Part shown: positions 1 through 8,339 of the stretch, in pieces | Layout of the letters: each line of letters opens with the position of its first letter | How positions within the stretch are numbered: the stretch's first letter is position 1 | NCBI GenBank assembly: GCA_023457435.1 | Contig: JAEWLS010000036.1 | Location: forward strand, 62,001-126,000 | Source of the DNA: Pseudomonadota bacterium | GTDB lineage: Bacteria > Pseudomonadota > Alphaproteobacteria > Rhizobiales > Rhizobiaceae | Direction of reading: 5' to 3' | DNA: 64,000 nt | Program-made: the position numbers and the translations under genes | Notes under the pieces: model-generated | What the model saw: the letters and a program-made list of their open reading frames with translations, nothing else | Database searches by the model: none | What the model was told of the DNA's origin: nothing

Positions 1-841
1 CGTCCTCCGCTTCCTTCTCCGACGGGTTGAGCGGTGTCCAGACGGGACCCGGGGCAACGCAGTTCACGCGTATGCCCTTTGGAACGAGATTGCCCGAGAG
101 CGCGCGTGTGAAAGCGTGGATGCCGCCCTTCGTCATCGAGTAGTCCACCAGTTCCTTCGACCCCTCGAGGCCGGTGACCGAGCCGGTATTGATGATGGTC
201 GAACCGGGTCTCATGTGGGGGACGGCGGCCTTTGCCATGTTGAAATAGCCGTACAGATTGGTCTTCAACGTTTCGTCGAAGTGGTCAAAAGTCAGGTCCT
301 CGAACTCGATCTCGTGAATCTGGAACGCGGCATTGTTGACGAGGATATCCAACCTGCCGAAGGCTTTGAGCGTTTTCGCTACGGCTTTCTCGCAGTAGTC
401 GCGATCCTTCACGTCCCCTGGAAGAAGGACGCATTTCCTCCCTTCGGCCTCGACCGCCTTTTTTGTCGCCTCGGCGTCCGCCTGCTCGATATCCAGGTAG
501 GAGATGGCGATATCGGCACCCTCGCGCGCGAACAGCACCGCGACGGCGCGACCGATCCCCGAATCCCCGCCGGTTATCAAAGCGGCGCGGTCCTTCAGCT
601 TCTCCGAACCCTTGTAGAAGGGAGCGTCGTACAGCGGAGCCGGTTTGATCTCGCGCTCGATGCCGGGCTTGGGATGGTGCTGTTTTGGGAATGGCGGGGT
701 CGGATACTCGCGCGCGCCCGCCTGCATGGCCTTCGGCTTCGACTGATTTGACGACCGCGCCTTGTCGCGGGCGTCGACGCCCTTCTGGATGCTGCGCTGC
801 TTGGCGACTGTGGCTTTCGTCGATTTCGATGCTGACGGCAT
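1..841 (-). CDS. SDR family oxidoreductase (C-terminus cut off by window edge)
   Basis: Short-chain dehydrogenase of the long YghA/YdaD type (general-stress glucose-1-dehydrogenase-like). About 280 codons are visible and the frame is still open at base 1. The first ~75 residues are a basic, Ser/Lys/Pro-rich lead followed by a segment ending in KLKDRAAL, typical of this subgroup. The Rossmann motif TGGDSGIG follows, then NNAAFQ, the Ser of the GSVTG region, and the YSMTKGG active-site Tyr/Lys. The ATG at 841 was chosen because it is the first Met of the conserved extension; no strong ribosome site precedes it. It is divergent from the dienelactone hydrolase gene, with 126 bases between. Family is secure; substrate is not known. 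Confidence 0.88.
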   Translation of the reverse strand, partial: MPSASKSTKATVAKQRSIQKGVDARDKARSSNQSKPKAMQAGAREYPTPPFPKQHHPKPGIEREIKPAPLYDAPFYKGSEKLKDRAALITGGDSGIGRAVAVLFAREGADIAISYLDIEQADAEATKKAVEAEGRKCVLLPGDVKDRDYCEKAVAKTLKAFGRLDILVNNAAFQIHEIEFEDLTFDHFDETLKTNLYGYFNMAKAAVPHMRPGSTIINTGSVTGLEGSKELVDYSMTKGGIHAFTRALSGNLVPKGIRVNCVAPGPVWTPLNPSEKEAED

Positions 842-967
842 TGCTTTGGCCTCCGGTGGTCTTCCGCCCGAACGCGCAAGCGGGACAAAGGTTTGCCGCA
901 TGTCGGATTTTGTGTTGCGCCCGCAGCCGGCCCGCAGGATTGTGCCGCCGACAAGCAGGAGAATGCG

Positions 968-1699
968 ATGGCGGTCGAGACGATCGAGGTGAAGACGAGG
1001 GACGGCAGTGCGCCCGCCCATCTGGTGCGCGGCGGGGCCGGCGGCGTGATCCTCTACATGGACGCGTTCGGCGTGCGGCCGGCTCTCGACGAGATGGCCG
1101 AACGTCTCGCCGGGCACGGCTACACGTTGCTGGTGCCGGACCTCTTCTATCGCAGCGGGGCGTACTCGCCTTTCGATGCAAAGACCGCGTTCTCGAACGA
1201 CGCTACTAAAGCAAAGCTCATGGGCATGATGGGGGCGACTTCGCAGGCGATGACCATCGCGGATACCGCCGCGTTCATCGAGGCGCTCTCGTCAGCCGGT
1301 GTCACCGGTCCGATCGGAACGGTCGGGTATTGCATGGGCGGAGGCCGTGCGCTGCACGCCGCGGCGACGTACCAGGATCGCGTGATTGCCGCGGCGAGCT
1401 TTCACGGCGGCAACCTCGCGTCCGAGGCGGATGACAGCCCGCACCGCGCCGCCCCGAACATCAAGGCCCGCGTTTACGTCGGCGTGGCGGGGGTCGATCG
1501 AAGCTTTCCGCCCGAGCAGTCGGCACGTCTGGCGCTTGCGCTGCGCGACGCAGAGGTCGACCATACGATCGAGAACTATGTCGGCATGGCGCACGGCTGG
1601 TGCATACCAGACCATGGTGTGTTCGATCGAAACGGCGCCGAGCGCCACTGGAAGCGGCTGACGACACATTTCTCCGAGACACTCGGTGGAAACGCCTGA
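968..1699 (+). CDS. dienelactone hydrolase family protein
   Basis: Alpha/beta hydrolase of the dienelactone hydrolase family, 243 aa, the usual family length. The nucleophile is Cys122 in GYCMGGG, with Asp177 and His209 (in MAHGW) at the expected triad positions. The family hydrolyses dienelactones in aromatic degradation, but many members are general carboxyl-ester hydrolases and no aromatic pathway genes lie nearby. The ATG at 968 is preceded by AGGAG and begins the conserved N-terminus; an upstream in-frame start at 893 lacks both. Its 3' end overlaps the next gene by 14 bases, so the two are probably cotranscribed. Cytoplasmic. Confidence 0.9.
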   Translation: MAVETIEVKTRDGSAPAHLVRGGAGGVILYMDAFGVRPALDEMAERLAGHGYTLLVPDLFYRSGAYSPFDAKTAFSNDATKAKLMGMMGATSQAMTIADTAAFIEALSSAGVTGPIGTVGYCMGGGRALHAAATYQDRVIAAASFHGGNLASEADDSPHRAAPNIKARVYVGVAGVDRSFPPEQSARLALALRDAEVDHTIENYVGMAHGWCIPDHGVFDRNGAERHWKRLTTHFSETLGGNA

Positions 1700-2372
1700 G
1701 GCGGCAGAGCTGGCAGCGCGACAGAAGGAGATTGACGCGGCACTCGCGCCACATGGTCTCGTATCGCGCGGCTGGCTCTCGCTCGAGTCCGGAGAGGCAG
1801 ACGGTTTTCGCTCCGCCTTGCTCGTGGGGCAGGGCGGAGCGTCGATCTGGCCGCATCTCTCCGCATGGATGAACGCGCGACCCGAGGAAGTGGAGCATCC
1901 TGTCGACGAGTGGACGAGGGAAACCGTCGACGCCATCGCAGCGCGATTCGCTGCGTCGGCGGCTTATCCATTTCAGCAGCCATATCTGCCATTCCAACGC
2001 TGGGCGCAGCGCGCGGAGGGCCTGCGCGCCTCGCCGCTCGGCATTCTGATGCATCCTCGTTACGGGCTTTGGCACGCCTATCGCGCGGCGCTGCTGTTCC
2101 AGGCTGAGGTTTCGATTCAAGCGCCTGAGCCGCCGATTCACCTTTGCGACCTATGCGACGGAAAACCTTGCCTTTCCGCCTGTCCGGCAGTGGCGTGGAC
2201 GACGGCTGGGCTAGCTGTCGATGCGTGCCGGGGTCATCTGCGCGGAACTTCTAGCGACGCATGCATGAACGGCGGCTGCCTTGCACGAAATGCCTGTCCG
2301 CATGGCGCGTACCGGTATCCCGCGGCGGTGCAGTCGCACCACCAGCGTCATTTCCTCGGCAGGCTCAGCTGA
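1686..2372 (+). CDS. 4Fe-4S ferredoxin-like protein
   Basis: A 228-aa protein whose C-terminal third holds two cysteine groups: C154-x2-C157-x4-C162-x3-C166 and C193-x4-C198-x5-C204, plus C181. This resembles a dicluster ferredoxin fold like the C-terminal part of epoxyqueuosine reductase QueG, but no QueG cobalamin domain is present. The N-terminal ~130 residues match nothing I recognise beyond a conserved Trp/Pro-rich segment. It starts with GTG inside the end of the dienelactone hydrolase gene, suggesting translational coupling. Its last 8 bases overlap the convergent MFS gene. Likely a soluble redox protein; partner unknown. Confidence 0.8.
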   Translation: METPEAAELAARQKEIDAALAPHGLVSRGWLSLESGEADGFRSALLVGQGGASIWPHLSAWMNARPEEVEHPVDEWTRETVDAIAARFAASAAYPFQQPYLPFQRWAQRAEGLRASPLGILMHPRYGLWHAYRAALLFQAEVSIQAPEPPIHLCDLCDGKPCLSACPAVAWTTAGLAVDACRGHLRGTSSDACMNGGCLARNACPHGAYRYPAAVQSHHQRHFLGRLS

Positions 2373-3666
2373 CCGCGTCGGCTCGCGCAGTCAATGACGC
2401 GCGCCAGAAGAGCACTGAAGCCAACGCCGGCATGATCAAGACAGCCATCAACGCGACGCGCAGCGACTCTCCATTGGCCTCGCCATAGCCACGCGCGATG
2501 AGAAAGTCGCTGCACAGGCCGACGAAGCCTGGTGCGACGCCGTAAGCAATCAGCGAGCTCGAAAGCACGGCGAGCGCCACCATGGTTCCGCGGATCGACG
2601 GCTCCGAGACGGCAAGCATGCACGAAAGCGCCGGGCCAAAGGCCGATCCGGCCATGAAGAATGCAAGGAAGAGGAGCGTATATGCCAAGCCGGACGCGTC
2701 GGTGAAATAGAAGGCCGCGAGCAGCGGAACCGAGGCGGCAGAGGACATTGCCGGCCACCAGAACTCCCACCTTGTGTCCCGCTTGCGCAGACTGTTGACG
2801 ATGAAGCCGCCCGCGAGTGTGCCGGTAACGATGCCGAGACCAAGTGAAAGGCCGCCCATCGTCGCGACGTCGGTTGCGGAGGCACCCTGAGCGCGCTGCA
2901 GATAGGCCGGGATCCATGTTGCGATGCCGCCAGCCGCCATGACCATTGGCATGCCGGCGAGCAGCATCCGTACGGTGCGCCGCGCCAGGAGGATACGGAC
3001 CGATTGAGACCATCCGAGCGTTGGGAGGGCCGAGGGCTTTTCAAAGCTGCCTCTGGGCGGCTCGCGCAACAGCAACCACGCCACGGGCGCAAACAGCAGT
3101 CCGGCCATGCCGAAGACTGCAAAGGCGGTGCGCCAGCCATAGGCATCGAGGAGCAGACCGCCGAAGACCAGTCCTATCATCGTCCCGGCAGTGCCTATGC
3201 CGGTGAAAACCGAAAGCGCCAAGGCGCGGCGCTGAGGCGGGAAATAGTCCCCAATCAGCGAATGAGCGCATGGCGAGCATGCCGAGACGCCCACGCCCAC
3301 CGCCGCGCGTGCGGCGAACATCTGGCCGAAGCTTGCAGCCTGGCCAGAGAGGGCCGAGGCCGTGCTCCATACGCCGAGCGATACCGTGAGCACGCCGGTC
3401 CGGCTGCGGGTGTCGGCCAGACGGCCAGCCAGCAGGCCGACAAAGCCATAAAACACGCCGAAGGCGACTCCGCCGAGCAGCCCCATCTGGCCGTCGCTCA
3501 TGGCGAGGTCGAGTTTGATCGGTTCAAGCAGGACCGAAAACAGGACGCGGTCCATGAAGTTGAACAGGTTTATGGCGCTCAGCACGAGCAGCATGAAATA
3601 CACGTTCCCGACTTCGGGAATCGAAGACAGCTCGGATTTGTTCGATATCGGTGCGACGAAAGCCAT
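2365..3666 (-). CDS. MFS transporter
   Basis: Major facilitator superfamily permease of 433 aa with about 12 hydrophobic segments. The loop motif GRLADTRSRTG lies between helices 2 and 3 and the N-terminal segment reads INLFNFMDRVLFSVL, as in spinster-like/hexuronate-type MFS proteins. Start: the ATG at 3666 has GGGAG about 10 bases upstream; a TTG seven codons earlier is less likely. It is divergent from the ECF sigma factor gene and converges on the Fe-S protein gene, sharing 8 bases. The substrate cannot be told from sequence; aromatic or other organic acids are common for this subgroup. Inner membrane. Confidence 0.87.
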   Translation of the reverse strand: MAFVAPISNKSELSSIPEVGNVYFMLLVLSAINLFNFMDRVLFSVLLEPIKLDLAMSDGQMGLLGGVAFGVFYGFVGLLAGRLADTRSRTGVLTVSLGVWSTASALSGQAASFGQMFAARAAVGVGVSACSPCAHSLIGDYFPPQRRALALSVFTGIGTAGTMIGLVFGGLLLDAYGWRTAFAVFGMAGLLFAPVAWLLLREPPRGSFEKPSALPTLGWSQSVRILLARRTVRMLLAGMPMVMAAGGIATWIPAYLQRAQGASATDVATMGGLSLGLGIVTGTLAGGFIVNSLRKRDTRWEFWWPAMSSAASVPLLAAFYFTDASGLAYTLLFLAFFMAGSAFGPALSCMLAVSEPSIRGTMVALAVLSSSLIAYGVAPGFVGLCSDFLIARGYGEANGESLRVALMAVLIMPALASVLFWRASLTARADAVS

Positions 3667-3837
3667 CGACCGCTTTCTCCCGGGCAAGCTGGCCCCGTTC
3701 GCGTGAGCGAGGCCGATCGTGTGTTCTTGTTGCCTAACAATTGTTCGTTAAGCGGGCGCTAAGCGCCGGTGGACGATTCACCGCGAAAATCTGCGAGGGA
3801 GACCAAGGATTGGCCAAGTCGCTGCGTCACAATCACG

Positions 3838-4398
3838 ATGATGCCGATGGCTGAGACTATCGAGGTGCCTGACGGCCAGCTGGCTGCGAAGGCGCGGGAC
3901 GGAGACAGGGAGGCATTCGCCGCCCTGGTCGAGCGTCATTACGACTTCATTTACCGCGTGGCGTTCCGGACGACGGGCCGCCGCGAGGATGCGGAGGATG
4001 TGGCACAGGACGTTTGTGCCCGGCTCGGCCGCGCCGTGAAGACTTATCGCGGCGGCGCCGCCTTCACCACCTGGCTCTACGCGCTGGTGATGAACGCGGC
4101 GCGGGACAGCTTACGCAAGGCGCGGCGCGACAGCGTCCGTACCGACGCATTCGGGACGCATGTCAGACTGTTCGGCGAAGTCGATCCCGAACAGGACGAC
4201 GAGGCCGACCGGCTTTGGGAAGCCGTGCGGCAGTTGCCCGACAAGCAGCGCGAGGCGGTCACCCTGGTCTACGGGGAGGGCATGTCCCACGCCCAGGCGG
4301 CGGAGACGATGGCAATCGCTGAACCCACAGTCTCGTGGCACGTCCATGAGGCCAAGAAGCGGCTGAAGGCTCTGATGAGCCGCGCCGGAGGTGAGTAG
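3838..4398 (+). CDS. RNA polymerase ECF sigma factor
   Basis: Extracytoplasmic-function sigma factor, about 186 aa. Region 2 covers EAFAALVERHYDFIYRVAF to the FTTWLYALVMNAARD segment. Region 4 carries the helix-turn-helix LPDKQREAV...SHAQAAETMAIAEPTVSWHV. The start is uncertain: ATGs at 3838, 3841 and 3847 are all possible and none has a clear ribosome site. The stop codon directly abuts the ATG of the vWA membrane protein, so the two form an operon. That partner probably acts as sensor or anti-sigma-like protein, which is inference. Target promoters cannot be identified here. Confidence 0.9.
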   Translation: MMPMAETIEVPDGQLAAKARDGDREAFAALVERHYDFIYRVAFRTTGRREDAEDVAQDVCARLGRAVKTYRGGAAFTTWLYALVMNAARDSLRKARRDSVRTDAFGTHVRLFGEVDPEQDDEADRLWEAVRQLPDKQREAVTLVYGEGMSHAQAAETMAIAEPTVSWHVHEAKKRLKALMSRAGGE

Positions 4399-6447
4399 AT
4401 GAACGAGAAAGACCCTTTCGACCTGTTGCGCGCCAAGCCCGCGCCGCGTCCGCGCCAAGAAGCCCGCCGCGCAGCGCTCGCGGCAGCCATGGAAGCGTTC
4501 GACGAAAAATCCGCTGCGGAGACCCAAGCTTCGGCTGAGGCGCGTCGTCCTACTGGGCGACTGAATGCCCTGTGGAGCGGAATCATGAACAAGAAACTCA
4601 CTGCAACTCCGGCCGTCGCGGCCGGCCTGCTCGCCCTGCCGGTCGCGGGTTTCGCGACCTGGCAACTGATGGACGAGGTCCGCTTCGGGTTCCAGCAGCC
4701 TGCGCCGCTGAAGCCGGTGGTCGATACCGAAGCGCCGCGCAGCCGGGCGGATCAGCAGACCACTGCCGCCGAGCCTAAGCCTGCCGAGCCGCTCGTAGCG
4801 ACATCCGACCAGGACACCGAAACCGCTCGTGGCCTTGGCGGGACCGCGGCACAACCGCAGGGATCGACTGACAATCTCGCGCCGCCGCCAGCGCCGTCTC
4901 CGTCGGTCGCGCAGGAGTCGGCCGGCCGTTTGGCGCGCGCCCCATCTGGTGGGGCATCGAAGATGATGGCGCCGTCGGCGGTTGCTCCGATGGACATGCC
5001 GGCGACCGCGCAGGAGAACCGAGATCGCTTCCAGTCGTTCGACACCAATCCCATCCGGTCGGCTCTGGAAAACCCGGTCTCGACCTTCTCGATCGACGTC
5101 GATACCGCTTCCTATTCGTTCATGCGCCGCGCGCTGAAGGAGGGCATCCTGCCCGGCGCCGATACGATCCGTGTCGAAGAACTGATCAACTACTTCCCGT
5201 ACGACTGGAAGGGCCCGGAGGCCGCGTCGACGCCGTTCAATTCGACCATCACGGTCATGCCGACGCCGTGGAACAGCGGCACGAAGCTGATGCACGTCGC
5301 GATCAAGGGTTTCGATATGCAGCTCGCCGAACGTCCGGCTGCCAATCTTGTCTTTCTCATCGACACGTCCGGCTCGATGAATGCGCCGGACAAGCTGCCG
5401 CTTCTGAAGTCGGCCTTCCGCATGCTGGTCAACCAGATGGCCGAAACCGACACCGTGTCTATCGTCACCTACGCAGGCGAGGCCGGTACGGTACTCGAGC
5501 CGACCAGCGGTTCCGACAAGCAGAAGATCCTGGCGGCGCTCGACCGGCTTGAGTCCGGCGGACGCACTGCCGGCGAAGCGGGCATCCAGGAGGCATACCG
5601 CCTGGCGGAAAGCTCGTTCGTGAAGGGAGGCGTCAACCGCGTCCTGCTTGCCACGGACGGCGATTTCAACGTCGGTTCGTCGAGCGACGAGGAGTTGAAG
5701 TCGCTGATCGAAGAGAAGCGCAAGTCGGGCGTGTTCCTGTCCGTCTTCGGGTTCGGTCGCGGCAATCTCAACGACCAGATGATGCAGACCATTGCGCAGA
5801 ACGGTAACGGCACGGCGGCCTATATCGACACACTCGCCGAAGCCGAGAAGACCCTGGTCGAGGAAGCGTCGTCGACGCTGTTCACAATCGCCAAGGATGT
5901 GAAGATCCAAGTGGAGTTCAATCCCAACGCGATCTCCGAGTATCGCCTGATTGGATACGAGACCCGCGCGCTGAAGCGCGAGGACTTCAACAACGACAAG
6001 GTCGACGCGGGTGAGATCGGGGCCGGCCATTCGGTCACGGCGATCTATGAGATCACGCCGAAGGGCAGCCCGGCGCAGATGATGGACGATTTGCGGTACG
6101 GCGAGGCATCGACCCAAAACCGGGGAGGCATCGCCCACGCCGATGAGTATGCATTCGTGAAGATCCGCTACAAGGCGCCCGACGGCGACAACTCGACATT
6201 GATCACCACGCCGGTCACCAAGGCGAATGAAGTCGCGTCCTTCGACGCCGCCGGCATGGACCAGCGCTTCTCTGTGGCGGTTGCCGCTTTCGGGCAGAAG
6301 CTGCGCAAGTCAACCGACGTCGCCGACTTCGGCTATGACCGGATCACCGAAATTGCCACTGCCGCGCGCGGCTCCGACCCGTTCGGGTACAGAGCCGAGT
6401 TCCTCTCTCTCGTGCGCCTCGCCTCGGCGCTCGACGGCGCGCGGTAG
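4399..6447 (+). CDS. YfbK-type vWA domain membrane protein, partner of ECF sigma
   Basis: A 682-aa protein. The N-terminal ~60 residues are charged and predicted cytoplasmic, followed by one membrane helix (about residues 69-91) and a Pro/Ala-rich linker. The von Willebrand-type region with the N-terminal YfbK extension (STFSIDVDTASYSFMRR) comes next. The MIDAS motif DTSGSM starts at D322, with a supporting acidic loop at TDGDFN, and a C-terminal DUF3520-like part ends in EFLSLVRLA. The GGAGGTGAG ribosome site lies in the end of the sigma gene and the ATG follows the stop with no gap. The family pairs repeatedly with ECF sigma factors. The short N-terminus could hold the sigma factor at the membrane, but no zinc anti-sigma motif is visible. 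Confidence 0.88.
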   Translation: MNEKDPFDLLRAKPAPRPRQEARRAALAAAMEAFDEKSAAETQASAEARRPTGRLNALWSGIMNKKLTATPAVAAGLLALPVAGFATWQLMDEVRFGFQQPAPLKPVVDTEAPRSRADQQTTAAEPKPAEPLVATSDQDTETARGLGGTAAQPQGSTDNLAPPPAPSPSVAQESAGRLARAPSGGASKMMAPSAVAPMDMPATAQENRDRFQSFDTNPIRSALENPVSTFSIDVDTASYSFMRRALKEGILPGADTIRVEELINYFPYDWKGPEAASTPFNSTITVMPTPWNSGTKLMHVAIKGFDMQLAERPAANLVFLIDTSGSMNAPDKLPLLKSAFRMLVNQMAETDTVSIVTYAGEAGTVLEPTSGSDKQKILAALDRLESGGRTAGEAGIQEAYRLAESSFVKGGVNRVLLATDGDFNVGSSSDEELKSLIEEKRKSGVFLSVFGFGRGNLNDQMMQTIAQNGNGTAAYIDTLAEAEKTLVEEASSTLFTIAKDVKIQVEFNPNAISEYRLIGYETRALKREDFNNDKVDAGEIGAGHSVTAIYEITPKGSPAQMMDDLRYGEASTQNRGGIAHADEYAFVKIRYKAPDGDNSTLITTPVTKANEVASFDAAGMDQRFSVAVAAFGQKLRKSTDVADFGYDRITEIATAARGSDPFGYRAEFLSLVRLASALDGAR

Positions 6448-6515
6448 TGACAAAGGCGAGGCGGGCAGGGGTTCTTGGCTCCCCTTGCGCACCTCGCGCC
6501 CTGGGCGGGTGAGGC

Positions 6516-6549
6516 AGGCCGGCGGAGGAGACTCCGCCGGCCTTTTTTT
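6516..6549 (+). terminator. rho-independent terminator of the sigma/vWA operon
   Basis: A perfect 12-bp stem (6516-6527 with 6532-6543) closed by a GAGA tetraloop and followed by a run of seven T. A textbook intrinsic terminator about 70 bases after the vWA gene stop. Confidence 0.93.
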
Positions 6550-6585
6550 CCACCGCAGCGCCCTTGAAAGATATATCTCTCCTAC

Positions 6586-6610
6586 GATATTACGTTCGCA
6601 ACGTAATATC
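6586..6610. promoter_or_regulatory. 11-bp perfect palindrome, probable PadR operator
   Basis: GATATTACGTT, a 3-base centre CGC, then its exact reverse complement AACGTAATATC, ending 13 bases before the PadR start codon and next to the ribosome site. PadR regulators bind AT-rich inverted repeats and commonly repress their own gene. The position would block transcription or initiation. The match to PadR as the binder is inference from placement. Confidence 0.75.
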
Positions 6611-6623
6611 TTTGGAGGTGCAT

Positions 6624-7238
6624 ATGCACACTTATCGTCACGACCAGAATTGCAACCGGAGCGGCTGGCGCATGGGCGCGGCTGACCATGGGGATGGCGG
6701 AGGTTTCGGGCGAGGACCCTTCGGTCGCGGACGCGGCGGCCCGTTCGGGGGCGGACCTTTCGGTAGCAGCCCGTTCGGTGCGGGGAGCGGCAGGCGTTTG
6801 TTCGACGCCGGTGCGCTACGGCTCGTTGTCCTCGGCCTCATCGCTGAAGAAGCTCGGCACGGCTACGACATCATCAAGGCGTTGGAGGCGAAGTTTCAGG
6901 GCGCTTACAGCCCGAGCCCCGGCGCGATTTACCCGATGTTGCAAATGCTGGAGGAGGCCGACCTCGTCAGCTCTGTCGCCGACGGGAACAAGCGGCTCTT
7001 TTCCATCACCGAGCAGGGCAGGGCCTATCTGGCAGACAATCGGGCGGAGCTTGAGCGGATCAACGCGCAGATCAGTCACGTCTCGGACCGGATGGGTGAC
7101 GTCGCGCTGGGCGATGAATTCCGGCAGCTCGCATTTGCGGTAAAGTCGCGCCTGCGGCGCGGCGGCTGGACTGGCGACCAGGCGAAGAAAGCCCAGGAAA
7201 TCCTCCGCAAGGCCCGGCGCGATCTCGAAGATCTCTGA
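6624..7238 (+). CDS. PadR family transcriptional regulator
   Basis: A 204-aa regulator. Residues ~15-55 are a Gly/Phe/Arg-rich low-complexity stretch (repeats such as GPFGRG and GGPFGGG). The PadR winged helix starts at LFDAGALRLVVLGLI and contains HGYDIIKALE and the recognition region SPGAIYPMLQMLE. A C-terminal helical dimerisation part ends in RRDLEDL. The ATG at 6624 has an ideal GGAGGTG upstream, better than an in-frame start at 6564 that would run through the palindrome. The gene stands alone after a strong terminator, so the palindrome at 6586-6610 is probably autoregulatory. The effector and target genes are unknown. Confidence 0.9.
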   Translation: MHTYRHDQNCNRSGWRMGAADHGDGGGFGRGPFGRGRGGPFGGGPFGSSPFGAGSGRRLFDAGALRLVVLGLIAEEARHGYDIIKALEAKFQGAYSPSPGAIYPMLQMLEEADLVSSVADGNKRLFSITEQGRAYLADNRAELERINAQISHVSDRMGDVALGDEFRQLAFAVKSRLRRGGWTGDQAKKAQEILRKARRDLEDL

Positions 7239-7245
7239 CCGAAGC

Positions 7246-7271
7246 CGCGTCCGCGCTCAGGCGCGGGCGCG
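7246..7271. terminator. GC-rich hairpin between convergent padR-like and bmt genes
   Basis: An 11-bp stem with one G-T wobble (7246-7256 with 7261-7271) and the loop TCAG. The loop holds the stop codon of the minus-strand methyltransferase gene. There is no T-run, so as a terminator it would be weak or Rho-assisted. It sits exactly at the gene junction and could serve both strands. Confidence 0.5.
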
Positions 7272-8273
7272 ACGTCGTTCCCGGCGCGGGGAATTGTCCT
7301 GCGCGCCGCTTTCCGCAGCGAGCTTGTTGCGCATCGGACCGATGCGCGCGACGATCTCGTCGACGCGGGGACGATCGCCGCGCACATGCGAATCCAGTGC
7401 TTCGCGCATCGCCTTCAGGTGCGCAAAAGACGTTCCGCAGCAGCCGCCGATGATTCTTGCCCCTCCATCGACGGCAAGGCGCACGTAGTCCGCCATCAGT
7501 TCCGGCGTGCCCGAATAATGGATCTCGGCTCCGCGGAATTCCGGGATACCGCAATTGCCCTTGACCACCAGCGCCGCATCCGGCCAGGCCTCGCTCATGT
7601 CGAGAAGCGAGGCGAGAATGTCTGACGCGCCGACGCCGCAGTTGGCGCCGACGGCCACGGGACTTTGCGCCAAGCCGTCTGCGACGCCGTGGATGTCCTT
7701 GGGCGCAAGGCCCATCATCGTCCTGCCTGCGGTGTCGAACGACGCTGTGATCACGTAGGGCATGTCCACGCGGATCGCTGCCTCCGCTGCCGCCCGCATT
7801 TCTTCCGGCGAAGACATTGTCTCTATCCAGGCAATGTCGGCACCACCTGCCTTCAATCCTGCGATCTGCTCGGCGAAGGCATCGAGGGCTTCATCGTAGG
7901 TTAGCGCGCCGAGCGGCATGAGCAGCTCCCCGGTCGGCCCCACCGAACCGGCGACGATCACTTCGCGCCCACTGGCATCGGCAACGCCGCGCGCGATCTC
8001 GGCGGCCGCCTTGTTCAACTCGTGCACGCGCCCCTGGGCCTCGTGGAGCTTCAATCGATGACGTGTGCCGCCGAACGAGTTGGTGAGGATGATGTCGGCG
8101 CCGGCATCGACGAACCCCTGATGCAGCGCGACGACGCGTTCGGGAGAGGAGGCGTTCCACAGCTCGGGCGCTTCTCCCGACGCGAGCCCCATCGCGAACA
8201 GGTTGGTTCCGGTCGCTCCATCGGCCAGCAACGTACCCTTCCTGGCAAGCAGGTCTTCCAGGGCATTCCGCAT
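7257..8273 (-). CDS. bmt: betaine--homocysteine S-methyltransferase type enzyme
   Basis: Zinc-dependent homocysteine S-methyltransferase, 338 aa. It has the N-terminal DGATGTNL motif (18-25) and the zinc cysteines C212 (ANCGVG), C278 and C279 (GGCCGT). It transfers a methyl group to homocysteine to form methionine. In rhizobia the closest characterised enzyme uses glycine betaine, giving dimethylglycine. The presence of a dimethylglycine dehydrogenase-like and a sarcosine oxidase-like gene 3-8 kb away fits that substrate, but S-methylmethionine or dimethylsulfonioacetate cannot be excluded. The basic C-terminal tail (RRERRRARA) is not part of the catalytic fold. A palindromic site lies 26 bases upstream of the start. 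Confidence 0.87.
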   Translation of the reverse strand: MRNALEDLLARKGTLLADGATGTNLFAMGLASGEAPELWNASSPERVVALHQGFVDAGADIILTNSFGGTRHRLKLHEAQGRVHELNKAAAEIARGVADASGREVIVAGSVGPTGELLMPLGALTYDEALDAFAEQIAGLKAGGADIAWIETMSSPEEMRAAAEAAIRVDMPYVITASFDTAGRTMMGLAPKDIHGVADGLAQSPVAVGANCGVGASDILASLLDMSEAWPDAALVVKGNCGIPEFRGAEIHYSGTPELMADYVRLAVDGGARIIGGCCGTSFAHLKAMREALDSHVRGDRPRVDEIVARIGPMRNKLAAESGAQDNSPRRERRRARA

Positions 8274-8299
8274 GACAGGCTCCCAGACATCAGATAACG

Positions 8300-8319
8300 A
8301 TATAAAGAAGTCTTTATAT
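8300..8319. promoter_or_regulatory. 9-bp perfect palindrome upstream of bmt
   Basis: ATATAAAGA, two bases AG, then TCTTTATAT: a perfect 20-base inverted repeat between bmt and the XRE regulator gene. The form and size fit an ArsR-type dimer site. Methionine-cycle genes in many proteobacteria are controlled by the ArsR-family S-adenosylhomocysteine sensor SahR, making this a candidate site. The regulator gene is not in the window. Confidence 0.6.
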
Positions 8320-8339
8320 GACTGATGCGAGCGATGCGG

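Noticed and set aside
4111..6138. 675-codon open frame on the minus strand
   Set aside because: Antisense to the sigma factor and vWA genes; no domain.
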